From the NCBI GenBank assembly GCA_036266155.1, contig DATANR010000145.1:1-51988 (forward strand): 51,988 nt of DNA, given 5' to 3'. Source of the DNA: SIAJ01 sp036266155 (GTDB lineage: Bacteria; Planctomycetota; Planctomycetia; Gemmatales; Gemmataceae). A program made the position numbers and the translations under genes. Shown piece by piece: positions 1 to 9,112 of the stretch (position 1 is its first letter; every line of letters starts with the position of its first letter). The notes beneath the pieces are model-generated. The model was not told the origin of the DNA. It saw only the letters and a list, made by a program, of their open reading frames with translations, and made no database searches.

Positions 1-340
1 GGCCGCTCGGCCGCATCCTTTCAGGATGCTCAGCGAGTTAATTCGATCCCGATTCCCAGGGCGTTGCCCTGGGCTATCCTGCCCGGCCCCTTCGGGGCAA
101 AACCGGGTAAACTCGGGCGTGAAATCCTTCACGGCGTTGCCTGCCGGGGTCGATTACCAACTTCCGTCCGTTCTTCCGGGGGTACGACGCTTCGCGTCGA
201 ACCTGCGGCTATTAGCTGGGACGCCTCCGGCGTCCTTCAAAAATCTGCAATTGAAGAATGCGCAGGCGAGGTTCGGGCCTGAGAGATTGCTGGCGTTTCA
301 GATTCCGCAACGAATTCCCGAATCTCGACTGTCGGTCTAG
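1..340. repeat. Cluster of short intergenic hairpins (REP-like array)
   Basis: No convincing gene is seen here. At least six short perfect palindromes follow one another: 13-29 (7-bp stem, loop TTC), 55-73 (8-bp stem, loop GTT), 86-98 (5-bp stem, loop TTC), 118-133 (6-bp stem, loop ATCC), 185-199 (6-bp stem, loop TTC) and 219-235 (7-bp stem, loop TCC). A seventh may lie at 1-12, cut by the window edge. The stems differ in sequence but most loops are three bases. Open frames through this stretch have no family-like features. It is best read as a REP-like multi-hairpin element at the 3' side of the GH6 gene. Whether it is transcribed is unknown. Confidence 0.6.
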
Positions 341-1747
341 CTATTCCCCGTCCAACACCGGATACGCGTTCTGCACGAGTTGCACGAAATGGGCGTGGAA
401 CCAACGGCCGGCCACAGGAGCGTCCGCCAGGGCGCCGGTGAGGTTGAACCCATTGAGCGCGTTACCGCTGTAGGTGGGATCGCACATCCGGTCAAAACCC
501 TTGCCCGTTGGGTTGTCGGGGCCGGTCGGAATCAACTTGCTCGATCCATCGGACTCGCCGGGCGGCTTCACCCAGACAAAGGCGTGATAGTTCGCGGCCG
601 GATTCGCAACGGGTCGAACCCCGATCCCAGCGCCGGTCTGGTTGCCCCAGTTGCCCTTATGCGCCCGGCGATCGAGGCTCGTCGCGCGGACAAACGATTT
701 CAAGTCCGTCGATTTGCTCGGGCCCGTCGGCCGGCCTGTACCGCCCCAACCGTTGCGCGACGTGTCGAGCAGAAGGCCGACCGTTGTAGGAAAGGGCTTG
801 TTGCCACTGGTCAACGCATTGCGAAGAGCCGTGGCGTAGGACTGCTCGTCGACGTAGTCGTTCCAGTCATACCAGCCGGCTAGCGAGCGGACGGGTTGAC
901 CGCCGATAGATTGGTTGGCGGTCAGATAGGGCTCGGCGAACACGTTGTAGTTCGACGTATTGCTGATGAAGCCGTCTACTTTGGCGTTGCCGCCAGGGAT
1001 GCCGGCACCGACGTCCTTCAACAGGTTAACAAAGCCGCTGAAGTTGTTCGGCCAGCCGAGCCAAGCGGCATGGGCCACGTCCACATAGGCATAGGTGTTG
1101 TCGAGCGTGCGCAGCGTACCGATCGCGTATTGAACGCCCTGCACATACGCTCCGGACGCATCGGCCTCGCGAACGCGGGGAAAATCCTTGTTGGTGATCA
1201 GGTTGGGTAGCGAGTCCGGTTCGATCACGAGGACGATCCGCAACTTCGCATACTTCGGCTGCTTGATTACGGCATAGATCGCGTCGATGTATTCGGACTT
1301 ATAGCGCTCGAGGCCCCTCTCCGCGACCTGCAGTTCGCCGTTGGACGCCAGCGCGGAACCATCGCGGTTCGGCAAGTTGTAGATCACCAGGCCGATCGCG
1401 TTGGCGCCCTGATCGAGCGCCTGGTCGAGGTGGTTCGCGAGGCTGCGTGGGTAGCCGTTGGTGCCGTGAATGGCGGCGATGCTATCGAGCCAGAGGAACG
1501 TCGGATAGTCGGCCACACGGCGCATCTGCCGGGCGAGCGAACCGCTTTCGCGATCGGCAGAGGCGCGGACCGCAGCCACGAAATCGACATTGCGGTAGAA
1601 GGTCGCGCCGACGAAGGGGTTGGCCATATGCGAAGCGACTAGTCGGGTGTCAGCCGCAGCGGAGCCGGCGACGGGCGGCAAAATCGATACGGCGATTGCG
1701 GCCATGATAGCCACGCTCGCGGAGAATTGTCGGCGTTGAGATCCCAT
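341..1747 (-). CDS. Secreted glycoside hydrolase family 6 cellulase
   Basis: A 468-residue protein. It starts at ATG 1747, where MGSQRRQF opens a clear signal peptide (hydrophobic core to about residue 31); the frame stays open upstream to 1918, but that extension is not signal-like. The GH6 family cleaves beta-1,4 bonds in cellulose with inversion. Visible GH6 marks are NLPNRDGSALASNGEL near residue 125, with the conserved RD aspartate, and the signature LVIEPDSLPN near residue 170, which holds the catalytic acid Asp. VDVAHAAWLGWPNN, LLLDTSRNGWGG and WVKPPGESDG follow in the usual order. In many GH6 enzymes a Cys follows the RD pair; here it is Gly, so that disulfide is probably missing. No cellulose-binding module is seen. 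The gene stands alone, with palindromes on both sides. The product is likely exported and acts on cellulose together with the GH44 enzyme at 27.4 kb. Confidence 0.92.
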   Translation of the reverse strand: MGSQRRQFSASVAIMAAIAVSILPPVAGSAAADTRLVASHMANPFVGATFYRNVDFVAAVRASADRESGSLARQMRRVADYPTFLWLDSIAAIHGTNGYPRSLANHLDQALDQGANAIGLVIYNLPNRDGSALASNGELQVAERGLERYKSEYIDAIYAVIKQPKYAKLRIVLVIEPDSLPNLITNKDFPRVREADASGAYVQGVQYAIGTLRTLDNTYAYVDVAHAAWLGWPNNFSGFVNLLKDVGAGIPGGNAKVDGFISNTSNYNVFAEPYLTANQSIGGQPVRSLAGWYDWNDYVDEQSYATALRNALTSGNKPFPTTVGLLLDTSRNGWGGTGRPTGPSKSTDLKSFVRATSLDRRAHKGNWGNQTGAGIGVRPVANPAANYHAFVWVKPPGESDGSSKLIPTGPDNPTGKGFDRMCDPTYSGNALNGFNLTGALADAPVAGRWFHAHFVQLVQNAYPVLDGE

Positions 1748-2210
1748 CAGTCCTGCCTTTTTTTGCAACCATCCTGGCGATTCCGGGATCGATAGATCGA
1801 CTGACAGCCGCCCGCAAGGATTACCACTTTTTCGCCGGGCTTCTGAACCACTTTTTCGGTACAAAGTTTGGACGCAAACCCTTTGGCGGACCAAAGATAG
1901 ACACGAGAAACCAGTCAAAGGGCGCCAACCCCTAGAACCCCTGGCGCTCTTCGTGGCGCCCTTTGATTGGCGCTCTTTGAATTTGGCTCGGCTGCTTCAG
2001 ATGCCGCCACAAACCTAGAACGGCGAGCCCTCAATTGCAACTTCGGGGCATTGTCGATATGCAACCTGCGCTTAATCGTTAGAGCACGCTCAAGGCCGGC
2101 GGTTGGTCGACAAGAGAAGCGGCTTCAGAAAAATGGCGAAAGAGAGGCGGCGGTCATCCGTGGCGGCCGCCAGCAAGATCATGGGATCGCAAGTCGTCGC
2201 GCATCTAACG
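1748..2210. other. Intergenic region with palindromic repeat
   Basis: About 460 bp between the start of the GH6 gene and the end of the LRR gene, both on the minus strand. It contains a strong inverted repeat at 1916-1965 and otherwise no supportable gene. The promoter of the GH6 gene should lie in its left part, but no clear -35/-10 pair could be fixed by eye. Confidence 0.5.
1916..1965. repeat. Intergenic inverted repeat, family A
   Basis: Perfect 12-bp arms, CAAAGGGCGCCA at 1916-1927 and TGGCGCCCTTTG at 1954-1965. The 18 nt at 1941-1958 (CTGGCGCTCTTCGTGGCG) recur exactly at 38342-38359 in another intergenic palindrome, so this is a dispersed repeat family and not a one-off terminator. A further GGCGCTCTTTGA lies just downstream, near 1969-1980. 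Confidence 0.75.
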
Positions 2211-5200
2211 TCAATTACCGACGCGGACGGAGACTTTCGGCGATGTCGACCTCAGTTTCTCGGCTCCGGCATTGGTCACCTGTGTTCGCACCGCCTGAAC
2301 GATTTCGAGGTTCGGAATCGCGGAAAGTTGCTGCAACCCGGCATCGGTCACGGCGACACCGTTCAGGTTCAGCGACCGGAGCTTGTTGAGACCTTTGAGG
2401 CGGGCGAGGCCCGCATCGTCGACAAACGTATCAGCCAAACTCAAATCAGCCAGTTCCGGTAGACCCTTGAGGCCTTCGAGCCCTTCCGCGCTCACACGTG
2501 TCTTGCTGAGATTGACCGTCGTGACCTTCTTGAGCGCCTTCAATTCCTTGAGACCAGTTCCATTCACAACAGTTCCCTCAAGTTCGATGCTTTCCAGATT
2601 CACCAACTTGTTGAGCGCCGGCAATCCCTGGTCGGTGACGCGCGTACCCGAGAGCGTCAGTAACTCGAGACCGGTCAACTCGGATGCCTCCTTGAGCCCC
2701 GCGTCCGAGAGCTGTGAATCACGCAGATAGATGATGTTGAGCTGGCTGAGTCCCTTGAGCTTCGCGAGTCCCACGCCGGTCACCGGCGTTTGCGATAGAT
2801 CGAGCGTGGCTAGTTCCTTCATGCCCGCGAGATGTTCGAGGCCGACGTCGCCAAAGCGGCTCTCGGTGAGGAACAGCAAGCTTAGTTGTGGCAGCCCGCC
2901 GAGGCCCGCGAAGCCTGAACCTGTAATGCTCGTCTTGCGGAGGCTCAGATTCGTCAACTTGTCAAAGCCTTTCAGATGCACGAGTCCCGTGTCGGTGATG
3001 TCCGTGCGGTCGAAGGCAATTGAACGCAGGCCGCGAAGGCCGCTCAGGCTCTTCATCCCGTCGTCCGAGAACGGCGTGTCGGCGAGTTCCAGGCTTTCGA
3101 GCTTGGGCAAGTCCTTCACGCCCTCGAAGCCCGTGCCCGTGATCCGGGTCCCAGCCAAATTCAGGTGATTGAGATTCGCGAGCCCGTTGAGATCGGCGAG
3201 CCCGCCGTCGCTGACATTCGTCTTGGTGAGCGCGAGCATCCGCAAATTGGTCAGGCCGCGCAGATGTTTGAGCCCGCTGTCGCCGACGGGCGTATTGTTG
3301 AGGTCGAGCGTCTCAAGATTCTTCATGGCGCTGACGTGTTGCAGTCCATCGCCCGTGACGGCCGACCATTCGAGGCTGAGCACTTTGAGATTGATCAAAT
3401 TCTTGAGGTGGGCCATGCCGGTGTCCGTGAGCCGCCAATCGGATGTGGACGGCACTGACAAGCTCTCCAGTCCGACGAGTTTGCCAATGTGCACGAGTGC
3501 GGCATCCGACATGCCCTCGTCAGGCAAGTTGATGGTTTTCAGCTTCGTCATACCGGTGATCACCCGCAGCTTTGGTTCGGGCTCGTCACGCAAGTTGAAA
3601 GTGAGTTCCTCGACATTGATCAACTTGCCGAGCGGCGCAAGCTGTTCGGCCGTGAAATTAGAGAAGGGCAGCCGCAGCCTGCGCAGCTTGGTCATGCCGG
3701 CAAGCGCGGCCAAGCCGTCGCCTTCCACACGAATGCCGCTCAGATCGAGCTCTTCGAGATTGGTCAATCCCTTCAGATACAGCAGCCCGCCGTCAGTGAT
3801 TTCGCCGCCGTTACCGAGATAAAGAATCTTCACACTTTTCGCATCGCGAAGGTTGGCGAGGTCAAGGTCGGTGAGCTTGGCTTGCTCGAATATCACGGAC
3901 TCGATTGGCTTATCTGCTCCCGCGCCGTGCGTGACTTTGGCATTAAACTTGGCGGCCATCCCGGTGGGGTCGGCGGGTTTCAATTTGTTGAGTGCCACCG
4001 GGACGTTGATCTTCTTTCGCCGCGAGGTGTTTGACACCTTCGTTCCCCACAACTCCATCTCTTCGATGTTGGCCAGCTCCTCAAGCTGTTTCACGCCGGC
4101 GTCGGTCACGTTGGCGTTGCTGCTGATGTTCAGCTTCTTCAAGTTCTTGAGCTGCTTGAGGTGTGCGATGCCGGCGTCCGTCAATTGCGTGTCGTGTAGG
4201 TTCAGTTCTTCGAGGCTGGTCAACGCTCCAATGAAAGGATGAGCCTTATCCGTGAGCTTCAGATTGCTCAGGTCCAGAGAAGTGAGTTTTGAGAACCCCG
4301 AGAGATTCGCGAGGCCTTCGCCGGTCACCTGGGTGTTGTCGAGGTTGAGTTCCGTGAGCCCCGTGAGTTCGCGCAGGCCCACCAGACCAGCGTCATTGAT
4401 TTTGTTCGAACTCAGATCGAGCGCCGTCAGATTGGGCAGCGCTTTGAGCGACGCCAAGCCCGGGCCCAGAAGGTTTGCATTGCGGAGGCTGAGCGACTTC
4501 AAGGAAACGACCGACTTCAGAAAGGCCAGGTTCGAGTCATCAATAGCACGGCTATTCAACTTGAGCACGTGCAGGTTTTTGACTGCCGCCAGATGCGCAT
4601 ATCCAGAGCCCTTGGTCTTGGAACTCCAGCCGCTCAGGTCGAGAACCTCGAGATTGGGCATGGCGGCCAATCCCTTCAGACCGTCGTCCGTCAAAGCATT
4701 CCCGTTCAGGTGGAGTTCCTTGAGGCTCGTCATTCCAGCCAGATGGGTCAACGCGGCGTCGCCGATCGTGCGTCCGTTGACGATTAGTTTTTCCAATTTG
4801 GTCAAACTCTTCAGGTGCGCGAAGCCGTCATCGGAGACCTTCGTATCGCTCAAATCGAGCACGCGAATGTCTGGGATCCGCGCTAGCAGCTTGAGCGTCG
4901 CGTCAGTTGTAAACGAATTCAGTTGCAATTCTTCGGCGGGCTCCTCCTCCTTGCCGCGTTTCTCTTTCTTGAAGGGTGCGATGGCGGCGACCGGGTCTTC
5001 CGGCGGGGCTGTCTTCACCGTCAAGGATTGGGCCGACTTGATCATCAGCAGACAATCAGCGCGTGTGTGTGTCACGGACTTTTCGTCCACATACGTTTCG
5101 TTTTGCACGAAGACGTCTTGCAGACCCACCACCTTCACGGCGCCGAATTGACAGGAATTGTTGGACCAACGCGACTCGAAGAAGACCAGTTCGGCGGAAT

Positions 5201-6380
5201 TGGCGATGACCTTGTTGTCGTTGAGACCCTCTTTTAGAGACGCGAACTCGCGGCGGCCGAGTTCAATTTTCAAAGCGAACTTGGCGTCCTTGATAATGCG
5301 GATGTCGCCGTATTTCTCCTTCAGTTGGCACCCTTCGGGCACGTCAATCGTTGCATTGAGTCCGGCGGGGCCGAGATCGAGTTTCACCATCTTGACCTGA
5401 TCGGTCGTGTTCGCGATTTCGCGCTGAACGGGACCGGCTGACACAACCGGTGCTGGCCGCGCGGGAGTGCTGTCGGGGCCAGTGTTATTGAGGCCAAATG
5501 GATTGGTTTGCTTGTGCGCCTTCTTTTCATCGTGAGCCGCGAACTCCTGGCTGCGCTTCTCGGCTGCAAGCATCAGAGCCAAGCCGACGAAAATCGAGTA
5601 TGCCCCGAGTCCGAGCAGACCGAAAACGGATGCGATGATCGTCATCACTTGGAAGACCGAGATCGGTTGCTTCGGCGCCTGTGCGGCCCGCTCGGCATGA
5701 CGTTGAGCGCGTATCGGGGACCGAATTAAGAAACAAAGCAATCCGCCCACGATCAGGAAGGCGGTGAAGACCAGCGAGCGCGTCGTAAAGAGAGCCGGGC
5801 CGACGACGGCGGCCAGCATGAGCAAGCCGCTCGCGAGACCATAACGAAGGAAGGCGAGCAATCCGCCCAGGATTCCCGCGGCGGCGGCCGTGAAGAGCAA
5901 CGGGTAGGCCTTGCCGCGAATCTCGAACTCGGAAATTTCCGCCGCGACCCGCCCACTCTCATCCAGCCCCTGGAACACGCGCCCAAATTCGATTTGATCT
6001 TTCAGGTGAATCTGTTCGCCACGCCAGAACTGCCCGACGACTCCGCACGCAAGGGCGGCTAGCAGCCCGCATACCAGCACAGTCCACCGCAAGCCCCATT
6101 GACCGGCCAGGCGAACGGGTCGTGACTCGCCTCCATTATCGTCGCGATTCGAACGCCGATTGCGTGCGGATCGCTTCTCCGGACGCGGCGTCGTCCCGAG
6201 GTCCGAGAAGTCTTCTTCAACATTCCCGACCGCGGCGTTTGCATCGTTCGTCGTCACCGGCTCCACGTTGGCAATGCGAATGACATGTTCGCAGTGCGGA
6301 CAGCTTGCCTCGTTGCCAGGGGCGCCCTTGGGGAGCCGAAACGTCTTGCCGCATTCCGGGCAGGTGATAGAAGAAGGCAT
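2211..6380 (-). CDS. Giant zinc-ribbon, multi-TM, leucine-rich repeat protein
   Basis: A 1389-residue protein. ATG 6380 is preferred because a GAGGTG ribosome site precedes it and the protein then opens directly on a zinc ribbon, CPEC (7-10) with CPHC (27-30). A polar segment follows, then hydrophobic membrane spans at about 98-119, 158-220 (two or three spans) and 240-275. After a 200-residue linker, from about residue 490 to the end, there are more than thirty leucine-rich repeats of the type LxxLxxLDLSxTxVTDxGLxxLKxL, about 24 residues each. This places a cytosolic zinc ribbon and a large LRR solenoid on one membrane-anchored chain. Such ribbon/LRR proteins are typical of Gemmata-like planctomycetes; their ligands are unknown and none is proposed here. 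A shorter relative made of the same repeat type lies at 51143-51790. Confidence 0.85.
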   Translation of the reverse strand: MPSSITCPECGKTFRLPKGAPGNEASCPHCEHVIRIANVEPVTTNDANAAVGNVEEDFSDLGTTPRPEKRSARNRRSNRDDNGGESRPVRLAGQWGLRWTVLVCGLLAALACGVVGQFWRGEQIHLKDQIEFGRVFQGLDESGRVAAEISEFEIRGKAYPLLFTAAAAGILGGLLAFLRYGLASGLLMLAAVVGPALFTTRSLVFTAFLIVGGLLCFLIRSPIRAQRHAERAAQAPKQPISVFQVMTIIASVFGLLGLGAYSIFVGLALMLAAEKRSQEFAAHDEKKAHKQTNPFGLNNTGPDSTPARPAPVVSAGPVQREIANTTDQVKMVKLDLGPAGLNATIDVPEGCQLKEKYGDIRIIKDAKFALKIELGRREFASLKEGLNDNKVIANSAELVFFESRWSNNSCQFGAVKVVGLQDVFVQNETYVDEKSVTHTRADCLLMIKSAQSLTVKTAPPEDPVAAIAPFKKEKRGKEEEPAEELQLNSFTTDATLKLLARIPDIRVLDLSDTKVSDDGFAHLKSLTKLEKLIVNGRTIGDAALTHLAGMTSLKELHLNGNALTDDGLKGLAAMPNLEVLDLSGWSSKTKGSGYAHLAAVKNLHVLKLNSRAIDDSNLAFLKSVVSLKSLSLRNANLLGPGLASLKALPNLTALDLSSNKINDAGLVGLRELTGLTELNLDNTQVTGEGLANLSGFSKLTSLDLSNLKLTDKAHPFIGALTSLEELNLHDTQLTDAGIAHLKQLKNLKKLNISSNANVTDAGVKQLEELANIEEMELWGTKVSNTSRRKKINVPVALNKLKPADPTGMAAKFNAKVTHGAGADKPIESVIFEQAKLTDLDLANLRDAKSVKILYLGNGGEITDGGLLYLKGLTNLEELDLSGIRVEGDGLAALAGMTKLRRLRLPFSNFTAEQLAPLGKLINVEELTFNLRDEPEPKLRVITGMTKLKTINLPDEGMSDAALVHIGKLVGLESLSVPSTSDWRLTDTGMAHLKNLINLKVLSLEWSAVTGDGLQHVSAMKNLETLDLNNTPVGDSGLKHLRGLTNLRMLALTKTNVSDGGLADLNGLANLNHLNLAGTRITGTGFEGVKDLPKLESLELADTPFSDDGMKSLSGLRGLRSIAFDRTDITDTGLVHLKGFDKLTNLSLRKTSITGSGFAGLGGLPQLSLLFLTESRFGDVGLEHLAGMKELATLDLSQTPVTGVGLAKLKGLSQLNIIYLRDSQLSDAGLKEASELTGLELLTLSGTRVTDQGLPALNKLVNLESIELEGTVVNGTGLKELKALKKVTTVNLSKTRVSAEGLEGLKGLPELADLSLADTFVDDAGLARLKGLNKLRSLNLNGVAVTDAGLQQLSAIPNLEIVQAVRTQVTNAGAEKLRSTSPKVSVRVGN

Positions 6381-6681
6381 CGCGCGCACCTCGAGTCGGA
6401 GGCGGTTCAATTGGTGGAAGAGGAGTCGTGGCGCCGTTCTAGCGGTTCATGGCGAGTTGGCAACGACGAAAGGACTTTATCAAATGTACGCCGATTCGCA
6501 GCGATAGAACTTCTTCCCAGCATCGTCGGCGGCGTCGGCGGTTGACGGCTCCCTTTATTGGTGGGAATCGAGCAGAACTGCCCACGGATTGCTCTCAATT
6601 ATGATCGTCAACGCCGGGCCGATCACCGCCGATTTGGCTAGCTGGCATAAGCTGAACGCAAGTGTGATTGGAGAGCCATCA
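6381..6681. other. Divergent intergenic region
   Basis: About 300 bp between the minus-strand LRR gene and the plus-strand TfoX-like gene. It should carry promoters for both. No repeat, RNA gene or convincing extra coding sequence was seen. Confidence 0.4.
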
Positions 6682-7044
6682 ATGAGCGACACGACAGCGA
6701 GCGACTACGCGGCCAATCTGAAGCTCTACGACAAACTGGTCGCCACCAATCCGCTCGTCGAACGCAAGGGGGCGACGATGCCGTATACATCGCTCAACGG
6801 GCATATGTTCTCTTATTTATGCAAGACCGGCGAACTGGCGCTGCGGCTGCCGGCCGGCGAGCGTGAAGAATTTCTCGCCAAGTACAAGACGAAGTTGTGC
6901 GAGGCCTACGGCATCGTGCAAAAGGAATACGTCGTCGTGCCCGCGGCATTGCTGAAGAAAACGAAGGAACTACAGAAGTATTTTGCCGTGAGTTACGCCT
7001 ATGTCGGATCGCTCAAGCCGAAGCCGACGAAGAAAGAGAAATAG
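6682..7044 (+). CDS. Small TfoX/YjbR-like protein
   Basis: A 120-residue protein. ATG 6682 is chosen because GGAGAG sits just upstream; an in-frame start at 6589 would add 31 residues without family character. The core (TSLNGHMFSYLCKTGELALR, about residues 35-55, then LPAGEREEFLAKY) resembles the N-terminal fold of TfoX/Sxy-like and YjbR-like small proteins, in which a short strand-rich segment precedes a helical end. The C-terminus is basic (KPKPTKKEK). It has no catalytic motif. The next gene, a DinB protein, starts 44 bp downstream on the same strand, so they may be co-transcribed. The family call is tentative; the gene itself looks real from its codon use and spacing. Confidence 0.6.
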   Translation: MSDTTASDYAANLKLYDKLVATNPLVERKGATMPYTSLNGHMFSYLCKTGELALRLPAGEREEFLAKYKTKLCEAYGIVQKEYVVVPAALLKKTKELQKYFAVSYAYVGSLKPKPTKKEK

Positions 7045-7088
7045 TGCAGACGGTCGATTTCCAACTAGCTCATCAACGAGGACCATTC

Positions 7089-7595
7089 ATGAACAATCTC
7101 GCGGACCGCTTTCGCCGCTGGTACGAGCACGAGCGCGATTGCAACGCCAAGACTGTGGAGATGCTGGCGTCGGTACCGATCGAGCAGCAGGGTACGGCCG
7201 ATTACCAGAAGGCCGTCGATCGGATGGCTCATCTGGTCGCGGCTCGCCGACGGTGGTTGCAGCGGCTCGGGCACTGGAACGACGTGCCGCCGCCGTTTCC
7301 GCAGGGAACCGCGCTCGCGGACTTGCCGGCGATGATCGCCGAGACGGAAACCGCGTGGGTCGCTTACTTGAGCCGGCTCGACGACCAGGAACTGGCGCGC
7401 GCTTTTGAATGGGACCTACCGGATGGCCGACGTTTTCGCTGGGATGTCGAGGGCGTGTTGACGCAGGTCAACGGCCACGCCTGGTATCACCGCGGCCAGA
7501 TCGCGCAGTTGGTCGCCAAGCTCGGCGGCAAGGCGGTCGATACGGATTACATTTTCTGGTGCAAGCTGGCGCCGATAGAGAAAACGGCATCTTAA
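7089..7595 (+). CDS. DinB-like metal-dependent four-helix protein
   Basis: A 168-residue, helix-rich protein from ATG 7089. The frame is open upstream to 6897, but that part overlaps the preceding gene. DinB/YfiT-type proteins form four-helix bundles that hold a metal with three histidines. Here the candidate ligands are His in MAHLVAARRRW (near residue 41) and the HAWYH pair near residue 137, the usual first-His plus HxxxH layout. NHAWYHRGQI-like ends are typical of the family. Members include thiol transferases and many uncharacterised stress proteins; the substrate cannot be told from sequence. Confidence 0.75.
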   Translation: MNNLADRFRRWYEHERDCNAKTVEMLASVPIEQQGTADYQKAVDRMAHLVAARRRWLQRLGHWNDVPPPFPQGTALADLPAMIAETETAWVAYLSRLDDQELARAFEWDLPDGRRFRWDVEGVLTQVNGHAWYHRGQIAQLVAKLGGKAVDTDYIFWCKLAPIEKTAS

Positions 7596-7607
7596 GACCG
7601 ACGAGCT

Positions 7608-8921
7608 TTACTTCCCTTCGATGCAATACAGCCGCCCGTGTGCGCGCAGGAACACTTGATTACCCACGAGCGCCGACGTTGCATCAATCGCATCATGCAG
7701 CTTGTTGGTCGCGAGCAGTTCCGGCTTGTCGCCTTCTTTGAACACGAGCGTGGTGCCGCGCTGGTCGGTGAAATAGACGCGGCCGGCGGCGGCCACGGGC
7801 GACGCGTAGAAGCTGCTCACGCCGGTCAGGCGCTCGCGCTCCAGCAGCGGTTTGCCGGTCTTGGCATCGAGCACCGTCAACAAGTTCGTGTTGGCTTCGG
7901 TGAAATAGAGCCGGCCGTTCGCCAGCACCGGCGACGGCACATACGGCGTGCCCTTGCCATATTTCCAGATCAGGCCGTTGTTCGGGCCAACTTCGCCGCG
8001 GGCGTCGAGCGACACGGCGACAGCCATCGCGCCCTTGTAGCCGCTCATGATAAACGCGACGCCATCGGCCGCGATTGCCGACGGGATCGCGTTCACGGTC
8101 ATGCCGGCACACGCCCAGAGTTGTTTGCCCGTCGCGAGGTCGTAGCTGCGCACGCGATTGGTGCCGTTGAGAATGACCTGCATCGTGCCCTTGTGCTCGA
8201 CGATGAGCGGCGTGGTCCACGTCGATTTTTCGTCGCGCGGCGTCTCCCACTTCGTTTTGCCGGTGGCGGGATCGAGGCAGATGAGCTTGGAATCAGCCTC
8301 CTGGTCCCAGTTCAGCAAGAGCGAATCGCCGTGGATCACGGGTGTCACGGCCTCACCCCAGCCGAGCCGGGTGTTCAGCCGGCCGAAATCGCGGCTCCAA
8401 AGCGGCTTGCCATCCATGTCGTAGGCATAAGTCCCAAAAGAGCCGAAGGAGACATAGAGTCGTTTGCCATCAGTGGTCGGTGAGCCGGCTGCGTAGGAGT
8501 GTGTCGGGTGGTGTCCTTCGTGCGGCACCTTCTCGGCCGCGATGTGCCGCCAGATTTGTTTGCCTGTCTGGCGATCAAAACAGTAGACGATGAACTGCTG
8601 AAAATTGGTCGGCGGATTCGTGTTGACTTTGAAACGCGGATCCGGCTTCGGCATGTCCTCCACCTTCGCGAGGCGATCGGTCTCGACGGCCGTCACCACG
8701 AAGACTTTGTCGCCCCAAACGATCGGGCTGGAACTGCCTTTGCCAGGCAGATCGGCGGTCCACTTGATGTTAGTTTTCGCGTCCCAGTTGATCGGCGGGT
8801 TCGCGATGAGGGAGGTGCCATTCGCGAGTGGGCCGCGCCAGTGCGACCAGTTGTCCAACGCGGGATCGGCGGCATGAAGCGAAACGATTGAAATGAGAAC
8901 GGACAAAGCAGCGACGCGCAT
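7608..8921 (-). CDS. Secreted PQQ-like beta-propeller protein
   Basis: A 437-residue protein with an N-terminal signal peptide (MRVAALSVLISIVSLHAADP). The body shows repeated beta-propeller blades of the PQQ type, recognised by recurring G-K-x-x-W turns: GKQIWRH, GKPLWSRDF, GKTKWETP, GKQLWACAG and GLIWKYG. The start NWSHWRGPLANGTS is typical of the planctomycete PQQ-repeat proteins that are often annotated as outer-membrane assembly BamB-like or dehydrogenase-like. No cytochrome or quinoprotein catalytic residues are evident, so it is more likely a structural or binding propeller in the periplasm. It is divergent from the calpain-like gene at 9113 and convergent with the DinB gene, whose end lies 12 bp away. 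Confidence 0.85.
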   Translation of the reverse strand: MRVAALSVLISIVSLHAADPALDNWSHWRGPLANGTSLIANPPINWDAKTNIKWTADLPGKGSSSPIVWGDKVFVVTAVETDRLAKVEDMPKPDPRFKVNTNPPTNFQQFIVYCFDRQTGKQIWRHIAAEKVPHEGHHPTHSYAAGSPTTDGKRLYVSFGSFGTYAYDMDGKPLWSRDFGRLNTRLGWGEAVTPVIHGDSLLLNWDQEADSKLICLDPATGKTKWETPRDEKSTWTTPLIVEHKGTMQVILNGTNRVRSYDLATGKQLWACAGMTVNAIPSAIAADGVAFIMSGYKGAMAVAVSLDARGEVGPNNGLIWKYGKGTPYVPSPVLANGRLYFTEANTNLLTVLDAKTGKPLLERERLTGVSSFYASPVAAAGRVYFTDQRGTTLVFKEGDKPELLATNKLHDAIDATSALVGNQVFLRAHGRLYCIEGK

Positions 8922-9112
8922 GAACCTCTCCCGAGAAGAAACTCACCCAGCCTCTCCAATTTGTAGCCAACATTGCGGGGACGGTCGCGGCCTGTTCTTT
9001 GTTCGATTTTTCGTTGACAGAATTGCGCGCAAACCCGATAGGACCTTGCGTCCCATCACCTTCGTTTTGTGGACGGCCGTCGGGGGACGGCGGACCGGGG
9101 GGTTCAGCCAGG

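Noticed and set aside
13..235. tRNA or rRNA fragment
   Set aside because: The hairpins have no cloverleaf order, no CCA end and no known rRNA stretches.
1748..1918. 57-residue N-terminal extension of the GH6 enzyme
   Set aside because: The extension is basic and not signal-like; ATG 1747 opens on a standard signal peptide.
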